Below are positions 27,918 to 38,812 of a stretch of DNA of 64,000 bases, in pieces. The position numbers and the translations under genes were made by a program. Location of the stretch: positions 124,001 to 188,000 of the forward strand of contig JAGLUW010000010.1 in assembly GCA_023134145.1 (NCBI GenBank), in the 5' to 3' direction. The notes under the pieces were generated by a model. The model worked only from the letters and a program-made list of their open reading frames with translations. It did not search any database and was not told where the DNA came from. Within the stretch, counting starts at the first letter, position 1, and the number at the start of each line of letters is the position of its first letter. The stretch comes from Sulfuriflexus sp. (GTDB taxonomy: Bacteria; Pseudomonadota; Gammaproteobacteria; AKS1).

Positions 27918-27978
27918 ATACTTAGCAATACTGCAACATGAAATATCAGGGTTTGTCCCTGCACCGAGAGGCTCCAGT

Positions 27979-30411
27979 ATGGAGAACGAAGAAAAGACAT
28001 CATCCGTTGTTGACGAACAAATTAGTGTGATCCCGGTATTACCCCTACGTGACGTAGTGGTGTATCCGCATATGGTGATCCCATTGTTTGTCGGCCGTGA
28101 TAAATCAATTAAAGCACTTGAAACTGCAATGGAAGCAGACAAGCAGATCATGTTGGTTGCACAAAAGAGTGCGGGACAAGATGACCCTCAGCCAGATGAT
28201 ATGTACCGCATCGGTACCGTTTCTACGATCCTGCAATTATTAAAACTACCGGATGGCACTGTGAAGGTGTTGGTTGAAGGTGGTGAGCGTGCACGTGTAT
28301 TGCATTTCATGGGCAATGGCGATGAATATTTTAAGGCGCAAGTTTCAGCGATTAAATCAACGGATCCAGCAGAACGTGAAGCCGAAGTATTAGTGCGTTC
28401 AGTGATGAATCAATTTGATCAGTACGTAAAACTGAATAAGAAAGTACCACCAGAAATTTTATCTTCACTTTCGGGTATTGAAGATCCGGCACGCCTTGCT
28501 GATACGATTGCCGCGCACATGTCGTTAAAGTTGGATGAAAAACAATCAGTGCTAGAAATTGTTGATGTAAGTGAACGCCTTGAACATTTGATGGCGATCA
28601 TGGAATCAGAGATTGATATTCTACAAGTAGAAAAACGTATTCGTGGTCGCGTTAAAAAACAAATGGAAAAAAGTCAGCGTGAGTACTATCTGAATGAGCA
28701 AATGAAAGCGATTCAGAAAGAATTAGGTGACATGGATGATGTGCCAAACGAAAACGATGAACTACAGCAAAAAATTGAAAAAGCCGGTATGCCGAAAGAA
28801 GCCTTGGAAAAGGCCGAATCTGAATTGAAGAAATTACAGATGATGTCACCGATGTCGGCTGAAGCAACCGTGGTGCGAAATTACATTGAAGCACTCACCG
28901 GTGTGCCTTGGAAAAAGAAAAGCAAGGTGAAAAAAGATCTTGCCGCTGCTGATTTAGTACTGAATGAAGATCATTATGGTCTAGAAAAAGTGAAGGAACG
29001 TATCCTTGAATATTTAGCCGTGCAACAACGTGCTAAAAAGCTTAAAGGTCCCATTCTTTGTTTAGTTGGACCTCCAGGTGTGGGTAAAACCTCACTTGGT
29101 AAATCAATTGCTCGTGCAACAGGTCGTAAATATACACGCATGGCCTTAGGTGGTGTGCGTGATGAAGCCGAGATTCGTGGTCATCGACGTACTTATATTG
29201 GTTCAATGCCGGGTAAGATCGTTCAGAAGTTGACTAAGGCCGGTACACGTAATCCATTATTCTTGCTTGATGAGTTGGATAAAATGTCGACAGATTTTCG
29301 TGGCGATCCTGCATCCGCGTTATTAGAAGTACTTGATCCAGAGCAAAACCATGCCTTCAATGATCATTATCTTGAAGTGGACTATGACTTATCAGATGTG
29401 ATGTTTGTCGCAACAGCAAATAGTATGAATATTCCTGCACCATTGCTTGATCGTATGGAAGTAATTCGTCTTTCTGGTTACACCGAAGATGAGAAGTTGA
29501 ATATTGCGCGTCGTTATTTAGCGACTAAGCAAGTTAAGAACAATGGCTTGAAGGAAGAAGAAATTCAGATTGCTGACTCAGCGATTACTGACATTATTCG
29601 TTACTACACACGTGAAGCGGGTGTGCGTAGTCTTGAGCGTGAACTTTCTAAGATCTGCCGTAAGGTAGTGAAAGATATTTTACTCTCAGGAACAGACAAG
29701 CAAGTAAAAATAACGTCAAAAAATTTAGAGAAGTATCTCGGTGTGCAACGTTTCCGTTATGGTGAAGCTGATAATACCGATCAGGTTGGTCAAGTAACAG
29801 GTTTAGCATGGACAGAAGTTGGCGGTGATTTGCTAACGATTGAAGCTGCGGTGATTCCTGGTAAGGGTAAGACTCTTTATACAGGCCAACTCGGTGACGT
29901 AATGCAGGAATCGATTTCTGCTGCGATGACCGTGGTACGAACTCGAGCCGAAGTGTTAGGTATTGAACCAGAGTTTTATCAGAAATTTGATTTCCATATT
30001 CACGTGCCTGATGGTGCAACGCCGAAAGATGGACCCAGCGCGGGTGCTGCAATGTGTACATCACTGGTTTCCGCCTTATCGGGAATACCTGTGCGTGCTG
30101 ATGTAGCGATGACGGGTGAAATTACTTTGCGTGGTGAAGTACTACCGATTGGTGGCTTAAAAGAGAAATTACTCGCAGCGCATCGCGGTGGCATTAAAAC
30201 AGTCTTGATACCACATGAAAATGAGCGTGATTTGGCTGAGATCCCGAAGAGCATATTAAAGGCCTTAAAGATTAAACCGGTGCGCTGGATTGATGAGGTT
30301 TTAGAAGTGGCACTGACAAAAATGCCCGAACCTCTGGGTAAAGCTTCAGGATCCGGTTCAAGTAAATCAAAGTCAGAATCTGGCAAGGGCAAATCAGTTC
30401 GTCATCACTGA
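27979..30411 (+). CDS. lon: ATP-dependent protease Lon
   Basis: Lon degrades misfolded and short-lived regulatory proteins. It is 810 residues: an N-terminal substrate domain ([18 protein letters not shown]), a coiled-coil region, AAA+ Walker [13 protein letters not shown] near residue 360, Walker B in FLLDELDKM, and the C-terminal serine-lysine protease with Ser in [14 protein letters not shown] and Lys in [16 protein letters not shown] Ser/Lys-rich tail of about 20 residues follows. It has its own transcription start region after the clpX terminator. Confidence 0.98.
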   Translation: MENEEKTSSVVDEQISVIPVLPLRDVVVYPHMVIPLFVGRDKSIKALETAMEADKQIMLVAQKSAGQDDPQPDDMYRIGTVSTILQLLKLPDGTVKVLVEGGERARVLHFMGNGDEYFKAQVSAIKSTDPAEREAEVLVRSVMNQFDQYVKLNKKVPPEILSSLSGIEDPARLADTIAAHMSLKLDEKQSVLEIVDVSERLEHLMAIMESEIDILQVEKRIRGRVKKQMEKSQREYYLNEQMKAIQKELGDMDDVPNENDELQQKIEKAGMPKEALEKAESELKKLQMMSPMSAEATVVRNYIEALTGVPWKKKSKVKKDLAAADLVLNEDHYGLEKVKERILEYLAVQQRAKKLKGPILCLVGPPGVGKTSLGKSIARATGRKYTRMALGGVRDEAEIRGHRRTYIGSMPGKIVQKLTKAGTRNPLFLLDELDKMSTDFRGDPASALLEVLDPEQNHAFNDHYLEVDYDLSDVMFVATANSMNIPAPLLDRMEVIRLSGYTEDEKLNIARRYLATKQVKNNGLKEEEIQIADSAITDIIRYYTREAGVRSLERELSKICRKVVKDILLSGTDKQVKITSKNLEKYLGVQRFRYGEADNTDQVGQVTGLAWTEVGGDLLTIEAAVIPGKGKTLYTGQLGDVMQESISAAMTVVRTRAEVLGIEPEFYQKFDFHIHVPDGATPKDGPSAGAAMCTSLVSALSGIPVRADVAMTGEITLRGEVLPIGGLKEKLLAAHRGGIKTVLIPHENERDLAEIPKSILKALKIKPVRWIDEVLEVALTKMPEPLGKASGSGSSKSKSESGKGKSVRHH

Positions 30412-30458
30412 GGTAATTACTCAGGATTAATTACTAAGAAACACTGAAATATAAAAAA

Positions 30459-30486
30459 GGTCGGCAAATTATTGCTGGCCTTTTTT
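30459..30486 (+). terminator. Terminator of lon
   Basis: GGTCGGCAA (30459-30467) pairs with TTGCTGGCC (30472-30480), two G-U pairs included, with loop ATTA; A-rich before and six T after. Confidence 0.88.
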
Positions 30487-30627
30487 GTGCCTGTTTGTCG
30501 CTAACACCTAAAACTTTTATTAACCATGAAAGCTAACTACTTGATGTTATAAGACGTCATCTTTATTTCTATTTTGTGTGCGCACGTCACGCTTTAAATA
30601 ACGGCTTTTATGCCACACTGGGCTTGC

Positions 30628-30656
30628 TTGACAGTGTTCAGGTGCTATGGGATAAA
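30628..30656 (+). promoter_or_regulatory. Promoter of hupB
   Basis: TTGACA (30628-30633), a 17-base spacer and GATAAA (30651-30656) fit a sigma-70 promoter with a perfect -35. It leaves a leader of about 100 bases before the hupB start. Confidence 0.6.
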
Positions 30657-30765
30657 AGAGGGGACGTATGTTCCCAATAGATTAAACAGTGATAAAAAAT
30701 ATTCGAGCGTCGTCATGACTGATGGCAATTCGGAAATAAATAACAATACAGGGGAGTTAACTAGA

Positions 30766-31038
30766 ATGAATAAAGCGGAATTAATCGACGCAGTCGCAGA
30801 AAGTGCAGATCTTTCTAAGGCATCAGCAACACGAGCTTTGGATGGCGCGCTTGACGCAATCCTCAACGCCCTCAAAGGCGGTGATCAAGTTACCTTAGTA
30901 GGCTTTGGTACCTTTTCTGTTCGTGCTCGTGCAGCACGTACTGGACGCAACCCAAGAACGGGTGAACCCATTCAAATTAAGGCCTCAAATGTGCCAGCAT
31001 TTAAGGCTGGTAAAGCTTTGAAGGATGCCGTAAACTAG
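30766..31038 (+). CDS. hupB: DNA-binding protein HU-beta
   Basis: 90 residues, the standard HU length: [13 protein letters not shown] start, the conserved [13 protein letters not shown] beta-hairpin and [12 protein letters not shown], the DNA-embracing arm. HU bends and compacts DNA as a dimer. ATG 30766 has GGGGAG nine bases upstream. The frame is open to 30610, but that extension is not conserved and covers the promoter. Confidence 0.97.
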   Translation: MNKAELIDAVAESADLSKASATRALDGALDAILNALKGGDQVTLVGFGTFSVRARAARTGRNPRTGEPIQIKASNVPAFKAGKALKDAVN

Positions 31039-31089
31039 CGCGCCTCTGAACAAGGGGTAGTTAAGAAATAGAAATATTCCTTTTCTTTT

Positions 31090-31165
31090 GGGTGTTTAGC
31101 TCAGCTGGGAGAGCGTCGCCCTTACAAGGCGAATGTCGGGGGTTCGATCCCCTCAACACCCACCA
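31090..31165 (+). tRNA. tRNA-Val (anticodon TAC)
   Basis: 76 bases with encoded CCA. Acceptor GGGTGTT/AACACCC; anticodon loop CTTACAA, anticodon TAC. It starts 51 bases after hupB. Confidence 0.97.
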
Positions 31166-31171
31166 AGCGCT

Positions 31172-31248
31172 GGAGCGGTAGTTCAGCTGGTTAGAATACC
31201 GGCCTGTCACGCCGGTGGTCGCGGGTTCGAATCCCGTCCGCTCCGCCA
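31172..31248 (+). tRNA. tRNA-Asp (anticodon GTC)
   Basis: 77 bases with encoded CCA. Acceptor GGAGCGG/CCGCTCC; anticodon stem CCGGC/GCCGG with loop CTGTCAC, anticodon GTC. Six bases after tRNA-Val. Confidence 0.97.
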
Positions 31249-31259
31249 TTACGGCGACG

Positions 31260-31296
31260 AAGGGTGTACCTATAAACGGTACGCCCTTTGTTTTTT
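31260..31296 (+). terminator. Terminator of the tRNA-Val/tRNA-Asp unit
   Basis: AAGGGTGTACC (31260-31270) pairs with GGTACGCCCTT (31278-31288), followed by a T-rich run to 31296. Confidence 0.88.
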
Positions 31297-31352
31297 CTGC
31301 CGTCTACTTCATAATACCGTCCATTACATAATAAACTTCAGAGTACAGCTCC

Positions 31353-33293
31353 ATGATGCAAGCTATTCGTGACGGCGCCCAAGGTTGGTTGGCGTGGATT
31401 ATTGTTGGTTTTCTTATTCTTGTCTTCGCCTTATTCGGTATACAAGGTTATGTCGGTAATACTGGCGGCACCGATGTTGCGGAAGTTAACGGGCTGACCA
31501 TTACCGATCGCGATTTTGAAAATCAATATCGTAATTACCGCGATCAACAACGTCAGCAATTGTTGAAGGTGTTGGGTAACGATGTTGATAATCCTTTGTT
31601 CAAACAACTCTTTAATGAAACGGTGATGCGCAAGCGTGTGCTTGATGGCATGGTGCAGTCTCGTTTGTTATCACTTGCTGCCGTTAAAGCCGGTTTTAAT
31701 ATTGGTGATGAACAAATCAATGACATCATTCGTCAAGTACCTATATTTCAACTTGATGGTACGTTTGATAAAGAAACCTACAAACAGGCACTGCGTTTTC
31801 AAGGCATGAACAACAAAGGCTTTAAAGCGCGTCTGAAACAAGATGAAATTACTGCACAACTTGTCGCAGGTTTGAGTAACAGTGCTTTTGTTACACCAGC
31901 ACAAGTTGATGGTTGGTTACGCTTACAGAATCAGCAACGAAGCTTTACTTCATTGACACTTAAAGCGAAAGATTATCAGCATCAAGCGAATATTGATGAT
32001 GACATGATCAAAGCTTACTACGATCAAAATACAGCTCGTTTCATGACAGAAGAAAAAGTGTCTGTTGATTATGTTGAATTATCAGCTGCGAACTTATCAG
32101 AACAAGCGGCTGCAGATGAGCCAGCATTACGAGCTTTTTATGAAGAACGTGCGGCCGACTATGCTGTTGTTGATACAGCTACACAGGCAGCAACGCTTAA
32201 CGCGCTGCGTAAACGCCTTGATGCAGGTGAAGATTTTGCCAAGTTGGCAAAAGAAGCATCGCAAGACAGTGGTTCAGCAAACACGGGCGGTAAGATCGGT
32301 TTGATTAGCCGTATCGATATGGAACAAGCCTTTACCGATGCTGCTTTTGCATTAAAAAAGGGTGGCGTAAGTGAGCCAGTACAAACTTCTTTCGGACTCC
32401 ATATTATTAAAGTGAATAGCATCGAGGGTGAGCAACGCGATGTCAGTCATATCCTGCTTAATATCGACACGTCAAAACTTCGTACGCGTAGTTTTGAAGA
32501 CGTGCGCGCTGAAATAGAAAAAGAATTCCGTAGCAATGCCAGTGAACGTCGCTTCGGTGAACAGTTTCAATTACTCAGCAACATTAGTTATGAGCAACCA
32601 AATACATTAGAGCCTGTTACTACTGAACTTGGTTTGCCGGTTAAAAGCACAGAGAACTTTACGCGCCGCGGCGGTGTAGGTTTGATGGCGAATCCAGCCG
32701 TGATCACAGCTGCATTCAGTACTGATGTATTGGCGGGTAATAATAGCGAACCAATTGAGTTAGCAGATGATCGCGTTATTGTGTTGCGAGTAAAAGAATA
32801 TCAACCCGCAGCACCAAGACCGTTAGCAGAAGTAAACGATGCCATTATTAAAAGTTTATTGAATGATGCAGGCCAAAAACAAGTACGAGAAAAGGCCGCT
32901 GAGTTATTACTTAAACTAGCTGACACTGGTTCATTGAGCGATCTGGCTGTACTTGAAAATGCAGCATTCGAAAAGACCAATACAATTAAACGTACTGAGA
33001 AAAAACAATCGCGGCAGTTAGTTCAAGCCTTGTTTAGTATGAAACGCCCTCAAGAGGGTAAGCCTGCGCACCAAAGTGTCGAATTGCTTAACGGTGATAT
33101 CAGTATTATCGCCTTAGCAAATGTCGAAGATGGAGATGTTAGTAAAGTAAGTAGTGAAGAACGTCTTGCTGCAAGTAAAGCATTAACGCAGCAATTTTCT
33201 TCACGTGATGTAACGGCTTTACGAGCGGATTTACGTCAAGAAGCCGATGTAATTATTTTCGAGAAAAATAACACAGACGATACGCAACCGTAG
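31353..33293 (+). CDS. ppiD: Periplasmic folding chaperone PpiD (SurA-N/parvulin family)
   Basis: PpiD is an inner-membrane-anchored chaperone at the Sec translocon exit. It is 646 residues: one N-terminal membrane helix (LAWIIVGFLILVFALFGI), a SurA-like chaperone domain (about 40-190), a parvulin-like domain at about 245-360 (AGEDFAKLAKEASQDSGSANTGGKIG, split here at residue 20 by eye; then SFGLHIIKV), and a second degenerate domain. The parvulin domain lacks the usual initial HIL strand at its normal place, as in E. coli PpiD where isomerase activity is doubtful. The lon-hupB-ppiD order is conserved. Confidence 0.92.
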   Translation: MMQAIRDGAQGWLAWIIVGFLILVFALFGIQGYVGNTGGTDVAEVNGLTITDRDFENQYRNYRDQQRQQLLKVLGNDVDNPLFKQLFNETVMRKRVLDGMVQSRLLSLAAVKAGFNIGDEQINDIIRQVPIFQLDGTFDKETYKQALRFQGMNNKGFKARLKQDEITAQLVAGLSNSAFVTPAQVDGWLRLQNQQRSFTSLTLKAKDYQHQANIDDDMIKAYYDQNTARFMTEEKVSVDYVELSAANLSEQAAADEPALRAFYEERAADYAVVDTATQAATLNALRKRLDAGEDFAKLAKEASQDSGSANTGGKIGLISRIDMEQAFTDAAFALKKGGVSEPVQTSFGLHIIKVNSIEGEQRDVSHILLNIDTSKLRTRSFEDVRAEIEKEFRSNASERRFGEQFQLLSNISYEQPNTLEPVTTELGLPVKSTENFTRRGGVGLMANPAVITAAFSTDVLAGNNSEPIELADDRVIVLRVKEYQPAAPRPLAEVNDAIIKSLLNDAGQKQVREKAAELLLKLADTGSLSDLAVLENAAFEKTNTIKRTEKKQSRQLVQALFSMKRPQEGKPAHQSVELLNGDISIIALANVEDGDVSKVSSEERLAASKALTQQFSSRDVTALRADLRQEADVIIFEKNNTDDTQP

Positions 33294-33333
33294 GAACAAC
33301 TATACGTAAGCGTTTCGCAGGGAGAGTTCGCGC

Positions 33334-34623
33334 ATGAAATTACATTGGCAGATAATGATCGCGCTTGGTTTGGCGGTTGTTTTTGGGCTCGCAAGTTCGC
33401 TCGAATACGATAGTGCTGTATTAAGTTTTGGGCTTTACCCTGTATATAAATTCATCGGTACATTATTTCTTAATGCGCTGAAGATGATTATTGTACCGCT
33501 GGTTGTTTCATCGATTATTGTCGGTGTTGCAGGTATTGGTTCATCCGGTGGATTTGGTCGTCTTGGTGGTAAAACACTTCTCTATTATCTCGTAACCACA
33601 TTCATTTCGGTCACCATTGGTTTAATGGTTGTTAACGCCATTGAACCAGGCATTGTTGGTGGCGAAGCGGTTAAGGATCAAATCAATCTCACTGCCGATG
33701 TATCTGCCATCACGGCTAAAGTAGAAGGGCGTGGTGCCAGTGATGTGATTAACGTCTTTATTCGTATGATCCCACCTAATATTGTTGCTGCTGCTTCGAA
33801 TGGACAAATGCTAGGGCTTATTTTCTTCAGCCTTTTATTTGGTTATTTTCTTGCGCGTATCGGTGAGCCCTATGCCGAAAGCCAGTATAATTTTTGGCAG
33901 GGTCTGTACGAAGTCATGTTGCGCGTTACTTTGTTCATTATGAAATTTGCACCAATAGGTGTGTTTGGTTTGGTTGCTGCAGTCGTTGCTGATACGGGGG
34001 CAGGGCAATTCCTAACCTTAATGGAAACATTGGGTTGGTTCTTCCTCAGTGTTATCTTGGCGCTATCGATTCATATGTTTATCGTCATGCCATTAATTCT
34101 CCGTTTCGTTGCCGGTGTTAATCCCTTGCGTCACTATCGTGCCATGGCACCAGCCTTATTAACGGCCTTTTCAACGGCATCATCATCGGCAACCTTGCCG
34201 CTCACGATGGAGTGTGTGGAAAAGAACGCCGGTGTCTCGAATCGCACGACGAGTTTTGTTCTGCCATTGGGCTCAACCGTGAACATGGATGGCACGGCTC
34301 TGTATGAATGTGTTGCGGCCATGTTTATTGCACAGGCCTATGGTTTGGATCTTAGCTTTACACAGCAATTCGTGATTGTGTTGTTAGCACTGCTAACATC
34401 CATTGGTGTCGCAGGAATTCCGTCAGCGAGTCTGGTTGCGATTACCATTATCCTTGGTTATATCGGACTGCCTGCTGAAGGCATTGCCTTAATCTTCGTT
34501 GTCGATCGTATTCTTGATATGTGTCGTACTGCAGTGAATATATTTAGTGATTCTTGTGGTGCAGTGACGATTGGTAAATTAGAAGGTGAAGAAGGGATAT
34601 TGGTCGAACCGGTTAAAGAATAG
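33334..34623 (+). CDS. Dicarboxylate/amino acid:cation symporter (DAACS family)
   Basis: 429 residues with about eight membrane helices and two re-entrant loops. The serine-rich hairpin [14 protein letters not shown] (near 277-290) and the cation-site motif [13 protein letters not shown] (near 312-324) mark the GltP/GltT/DctA group. Substrate is probably glutamate, aspartate or C4-dicarboxylate; sequence does not decide. Flanked by a strong bidirectional terminator. Confidence 0.92.
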   Translation: MKLHWQIMIALGLAVVFGLASSLEYDSAVLSFGLYPVYKFIGTLFLNALKMIIVPLVVSSIIVGVAGIGSSGGFGRLGGKTLLYYLVTTFISVTIGLMVVNAIEPGIVGGEAVKDQINLTADVSAITAKVEGRGASDVINVFIRMIPPNIVAAASNGQMLGLIFFSLLFGYFLARIGEPYAESQYNFWQGLYEVMLRVTLFIMKFAPIGVFGLVAAVVADTGAGQFLTLMETLGWFFLSVILALSIHMFIVMPLILRFVAGVNPLRHYRAMAPALLTAFSTASSSATLPLTMECVEKNAGVSNRTTSFVLPLGSTVNMDGTALYECVAAMFIAQAYGLDLSFTQQFVIVLLALLTSIGVAGIPSASLVAITIILGYIGLPAEGIALIFVVDRILDMCRTAVNIFSDSCGAVTIGKLEGEEGILVEPVKE

Positions 34624-34635
34624 TGATTAGATATT

Positions 34636-34673
34636 AAAAAGGGCGGTAAAGCTTTTGCTTTACCGCCCTTTTT
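34636..34673. terminator. Bidirectional terminator between symporter gene and fabI
   Basis: A 17-base arm (34636-34652) pairs perfectly with 34657-34673 across loop TTTT; the core is GGGCGGTAAAGC. A-rich on one side and T-rich on the other, it serves both convergent genes. Confidence 0.93.
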
Positions 34674-34696
34674 TATGTGAAGAATATAGCTTCCTA

Positions 34697-35497
34697 TTAA
34701 CTCTCTTTCGGTGGCTCAGCGAAATCCATTCCAACAATATTATAGCCAGCGTCAACGTAAGAAATTTCACCTGTCATACCTGAGGCCAAATCTGAACAGA
34801 GGAAAGCACCTACATTGCCGACTTCATCAATAGTGATGTTACGACGTAATGGCGCGGTTGCGGCAAAGCGCCCTAACATACTGCGGAAACCACTGATGCC
34901 TGATGCCGCAAGGGTGCGAATCGGACCAGCTGAGATGGCGTTAACACGAATACCGTCTGGACCAAGGTCTTGAGCCATATAACGCACATTGGCTTCTAGG
35001 CTGGCCTTAGCCAGTCCCATGACGTTGTAATTCGGTACAGCACGTTCTGCGCCAAGGTAGCTCAACGTTAATAGCGCGCCATCACGTCCTTCCATCATGT
35101 TACGGCCGGCTTTAGCTAGAGCGGCAAAACTGTAAGAGCTGATTTCGTGAGCAGTATTGAAGCCTTTACGAGTCACGGCATCCAAGTAACTGCCTTCTAG
35201 TTCACTTTTAGGCGCAAAAGCGACCGAATGGACGATAATATCCAGATGATCCCAGAAGTCATCCAATTTCACGAAGACTTGTTCGATTTCTTCGTCACTA
35301 GCGACGTCACAAGGTAGGCAAATGTCTGAATCAAGTTGCGCGGCCATTTTTTCAACGCGAGCCTGTAATTTCTCGGTTTGGTAAGTAAAGGCCAGTTCGG
35401 CACCTTGTGCTCGCATGGCCTTGGCAATACCCCAAGCAATTGAACGATTGCTGGCACAGCCAACGATGAGTGCGCGTTTACCTTCTAAAAATCCCAT
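34697..35497 (-). CDS. fabI: Enoyl-[acyl-carrier-protein] reductase (NADH)
   Basis: FabI performs the last reduction in each fatty-acid elongation cycle. It is a short-chain dehydrogenase fold of 266 residues. The NAD site is [16 protein letters not shown], the catalytic Tyr-x6-Lys is in [15 protein letters not shown], and [15 protein letters not shown] is the substrate loop. Monocistronic, divergent from the ABC importer. Confidence 0.97.
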   Translation of the reverse strand: MGFLEGKRALIVGCASNRSIAWGIAKAMRAQGAELAFTYQTEKLQARVEKMAAQLDSDICLPCDVASDEEIEQVFVKLDDFWDHLDIIVHSVAFAPKSELEGSYLDAVTRKGFNTAHEISSYSFAALAKAGRNMMEGRDGALLTLSYLGAERAVPNYNVMGLAKASLEANVRYMAQDLGPDGIRVNAISAGPIRTLAASGISGFRSMLGRFAATAPLRRNITIDEVGNVGAFLCSDLASGMTGEISYVDAGYNIVGMDFAEPPKES

Positions 35498-35650
35498 ATC
35501 AGTACCTTTCTTCAGTCTTTGCGAGCGTGTAGCATAAGGGAAACGCTACAGTACCCAAAATTGTCGATGGTGCATGGTAACATGCCTAATTTAGTCGGTC
35601 TAAATGGACAAGCCTTAATAATTGGCAATAAAATGGAAATAATAAAATAA

Positions 35651-37834
35651 ATGGTCTGGCGAAGTATCTTTTTAATCAGTTTGCTTTCCTTAGTCTCCTG
35701 TGGAGATGGTGGCGAGGGCAATTGGAACAATCCCTATCCAAAGGCCGATCGGCTGGCAAATACATTTTATGCTTCGTTTGATAAACGTCCCAAGCATCTC
35801 GACCCTGCGCAATCGTATAGCTCGAATGAATACGAGTTCATTGCCAATATCTATATGCCGCCTTTGCAATATCATTATTTGAAACGGCCGTATGAATTAA
35901 TTCCATTTTCAGCTGCCGAGATGCCAAGTGTGCGTTATTTGGATGATGCAGGAAAAACACTCGGTAAAAAGGTGGCAGTGAATAAGATCGCCTTTAGTGA
36001 ATACACGATCAAGATCCGAAAGGGCATTCAATATCAGCCGCATCCAGCATTTGCTAAAAATGCAGCAGGTGAACATCTCTACCATGATTTGGCGGCAAAA
36101 CAATTTGAAGATATTTATGTGCTTGCAGATTTCTCGGAAACGTCAACGCGTGAATTAATTGCGCAAGATTATGTTTACCAATTAAAACGTCTTGCGCATC
36201 CTAAATTAAATTCACCTATTTTTGGCATCATGTCGGATTATATTGTTGGCCTGCCTGAATTATCAAAAACCTTATCGGCTGCGTACAAAGAGGGTGTAAA
36301 AACGGTTGAGTTAGAAAACGATTTTTATCTGGATTTACGCAAATTTGATCTTGAGGGTGTAACGCTTGTTGATCGTTATACCTATACAATAAAAATCAAA
36401 GGTAAATATCCGCAGTTGGCTTATTGGATGACCTTACCATTTTTCGCACCGATGCCATTTGAAGCAGAACAGTTTTATGCCCAAGCCGGCATGGTGGATA
36501 AAAATATTACATTAGATTGGTATCCGCTAGGTTCAGGACCATACATGTTGTCGGTAAATAATCCGAATCTGCAAATGGTCATGGAACGCAATCCAAATTA
36601 CATGGATGAGCGTTACCCATCCAAGGGTGATCCCGGTGATGCGGAAGCGGGCTTATTAGTTGATGCTGGAAAATCATTACCTTTTATGGACAAAATTATT
36701 TTCAGTCTCGAACGTGAAGGGATTCCATATTGGAATAAATTCTTACAAGGTTATTACGATAGTTCGGGTATTAGTTCAGATAGTTTTGATCAGGCGGTAA
36801 GCATTACCACGCAAGGTGATCCAACCTTAACGGATGCAATGGAAACCAAAGGCATTAGTTTGTTAACCGCTATTAAGGCATCTACTTACTACACCGGTTT
36901 TAATATGATGGATCCGGTGATTGGTGGTTTGTCAGAACGCGCGCGCAAGTTACGTCGTGCCATTGCTATCGCAGTGGATTACGAAGAATATATTTCTATC
37001 TTTCTTAATGGCCGCGGTCTTGAAGCACAAGGTCCATTGCCACCCGGCATGTATGGCAGTCGCGAAGGTAGGAAAGGGATGAACCCCTATGTTTATGATT
37101 GGCTGAACGGTAAACCGAAACGCAAGCCTCTAGCGGTTGCGCAGCAGTTATTAGTTGAAGCAGGTTATCCCAACGGCATTGATACAAAAACAGGCGAACA
37201 ACTGATACTTAATCTTGATACAGCCGCGACAGGCCCCGATGCTAAATCACAATTAGATTGGTGGCGTAAGCAATATGCCAAGTTGAATATTGAATTGAAT
37301 ATTCGCAGTACCGATTACAATCGTTTCCAAGATAAAATGCAGAATGGTTCAGCGCAAATATTTGAATGGGGTTGGAATGCGGATTATCCAGATCCAGAAA
37401 ACTTTATGTTTTTACTATACGGGCCAAATGGAAAAGTGGGCAAGGGCGGTGTGAACTCGGCTAATTACGACAGCCCAGAATTCAATAAATTATTTGAAAA
37501 AATGAAGAACATGGATAATGGTGCTCAACGTGTAGCACTTATTGATAAGATGGTTAACATTGCTCAAAAAGACAGTCCTTGGCTATGGGGGCTGCATCCT
37601 AAGTCATTTAGTCTGCACCATGATTGGTATCACAATATTAAACCGCATGTAATGGCGAACAACACGCTTAAATATAAACGTATAGAGCCACAATTACGTG
37701 CAGAGAAACGTGGCGCATGGAACAAGCCTATTAAATGGCCTTTATATGCAATGTTGGGGTTATTTATTCTGATTGTTTTACCCGGTGTGATTAGTTATCG
37801 ACGTAAAGAACATGGCAAGGGTGGTATGCGCTGA
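35651..37834 (+). CDS. Peptide-type ABC transporter substrate-binding lipoprotein with C-terminal membrane helix
   Basis: 727 residues, longer than the usual 520-600 of the SBP family 5. The N terminus is a lipoprotein signal (IFLISLLSLVSC). The body matches OppA/DppA/YejA-type binders (RPKHLDPAQSYSS, YPLGSGPYMLS, RKLRRAIAIAVDYEEY, WGWNADYPDPENFMFLLYGPNG). The C terminus adds a membrane helix (LYAMLGLFILIVLPGVISY) and a basic tail, so the protein may be tethered at both ends. TGATG overlap with the next permease gene shows one operon. Ligand unknown. Confidence 0.85.
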   Translation: MVWRSIFLISLLSLVSCGDGGEGNWNNPYPKADRLANTFYASFDKRPKHLDPAQSYSSNEYEFIANIYMPPLQYHYLKRPYELIPFSAAEMPSVRYLDDAGKTLGKKVAVNKIAFSEYTIKIRKGIQYQPHPAFAKNAAGEHLYHDLAAKQFEDIYVLADFSETSTRELIAQDYVYQLKRLAHPKLNSPIFGIMSDYIVGLPELSKTLSAAYKEGVKTVELENDFYLDLRKFDLEGVTLVDRYTYTIKIKGKYPQLAYWMTLPFFAPMPFEAEQFYAQAGMVDKNITLDWYPLGSGPYMLSVNNPNLQMVMERNPNYMDERYPSKGDPGDAEAGLLVDAGKSLPFMDKIIFSLEREGIPYWNKFLQGYYDSSGISSDSFDQAVSITTQGDPTLTDAMETKGISLLTAIKASTYYTGFNMMDPVIGGLSERARKLRRAIAIAVDYEEYISIFLNGRGLEAQGPLPPGMYGSREGRKGMNPYVYDWLNGKPKRKPLAVAQQLLVEAGYPNGIDTKTGEQLILNLDTAATGPDAKSQLDWWRKQYAKLNIELNIRSTDYNRFQDKMQNGSAQIFEWGWNADYPDPENFMFLLYGPNGKVGKGGVNSANYDSPEFNKLFEKMKNMDNGAQRVALIDKMVNIAQKDSPWLWGLHPKSFSLHHDWYHNIKPHVMANNTLKYKRIEPQLRAEKRGAWNKPIKWPLYAMLGLFILIVLPGVISYRRKEHGKGGMR

Positions 37835-38811
37835 TGCTAGCTTATATTACACGTCGCCTGCTTTATGCGATTCCCATTTTGATTGGCGTGAATCTAATAA
37901 CCTTCGCCTTATTCTTTATTGTGAATACGCCAGACAATATTGCGCGTATGCAATTGGGTGTAAAAAATGTAACACCCGAAGCAATTCAAAAATGGAAGGC
38001 TAATCACGGTTACGACAAACCACTTTTATATAATGAAAACAAGAACGGTAGCGAAGCCCTAACAGAAACTATTTTTTACACTAAGTCAGTGCGGCTGTTT
38101 GTTTTTGATTTTGGTGTGTCAGATGAAGGGCGAGATATTAGTCACGATATTTCACAACGTATGTGGCCAAGTCTAGCTATCGCGATACCGAGCTTAATTG
38201 TTGGGCTATTAGTAAATATAAGTTTGTCGATGTTATTGGCTTTTTTCCGTGGCAGCTATATTGATGTAACCGGCGTGATCACGGGCGTTGTCCTCATTTC
38301 GATATCGGCACTGTTCTATATTATTGGTGGCCAGTACATCATGAGTAAACTTTGGCATCTTGTGCCCATTTCGGGATATACTGAAGGTGTTGCCGGATTC
38401 AAATTCTTAATATTGCCGGTGGCCATTGCTGTTATTGGTGGTGTCGGTTCGGGTACGCGTTGGTATCGGACTATTTTTCTTGAAGAGATTAATAAAGATT
38501 ATGTGCGTACTGCTCGTGCTAAAGGCTTGTCTGAATTACGGGTGCTGTTTAGGCATATATTAAAAAATGCGATGATCCCGATTCTTACCGGTGTGGTTGT
38601 TATTATTCCATTGCTCTTTATGGGGAGCCTGTTAACGGAATCTTTCTTTGGTATTCCCGGCTTAGGTAGTTATACCATTGATGCTATTCATGCACAGGAC
38701 TTTGCGATTGTGCGTGCGATGGTGTTCCTTGGTTCAGTGCTTTATATCATTGGTCTTATCTTGACCGACATTTCATATACCTTGGTTGACCCGCGGATTA
38801 GGTTGTCTTGA
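37834..38811 (+). CDS. Peptide-type ABC transporter permease (OppB/DppB family)
   Basis: 325 residues with six helices: ITRRLLYAIPILIGVNLITF at the N terminus and the EAA loop YVRTARAKGLSELRVLFRHILKNAMIP in the last third (split by eye; the conserved core is TARAKGLSE). It forms a heterodimer with the following permease. It starts inside the upstream stop (TGATG). Confidence 0.92.
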   Translation: MLAYITRRLLYAIPILIGVNLITFALFFIVNTPDNIARMQLGVKNVTPEAIQKWKANHGYDKPLLYNENKNGSEALTETIFYTKSVRLFVFDFGVSDEGRDISHDISQRMWPSLAIAIPSLIVGLLVNISLSMLLAFFRGSYIDVTGVITGVVLISISALFYIIGGQYIMSKLWHLVPISGYTEGVAGFKFLILPVAIAVIGGVGSGTRWYRTIFLEEINKDYVRTARAKGLSELRVLFRHILKNAMIPILTGVVVIIPLLFMGSLLTESFFGIPGLGSYTIDAIHAQDFAIVRAMVFLGSVLYIIGLILTDISYTLVDPRIRLS

Positions 38812-38812
38812 T

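Noticed and set aside
27435-28151. 238-codon reverse-strand ORF across the clpX end and lon start
   Set aside because: It runs antisense through two firmly identified genes, the clpX terminator and the lon promoter.
30610-30765. N-terminal extension of hupB
   Set aside because: The 52 extra codons cover the promoter and leader, and HU proteins begin at the ATG with a strong ribosome site at 30766.
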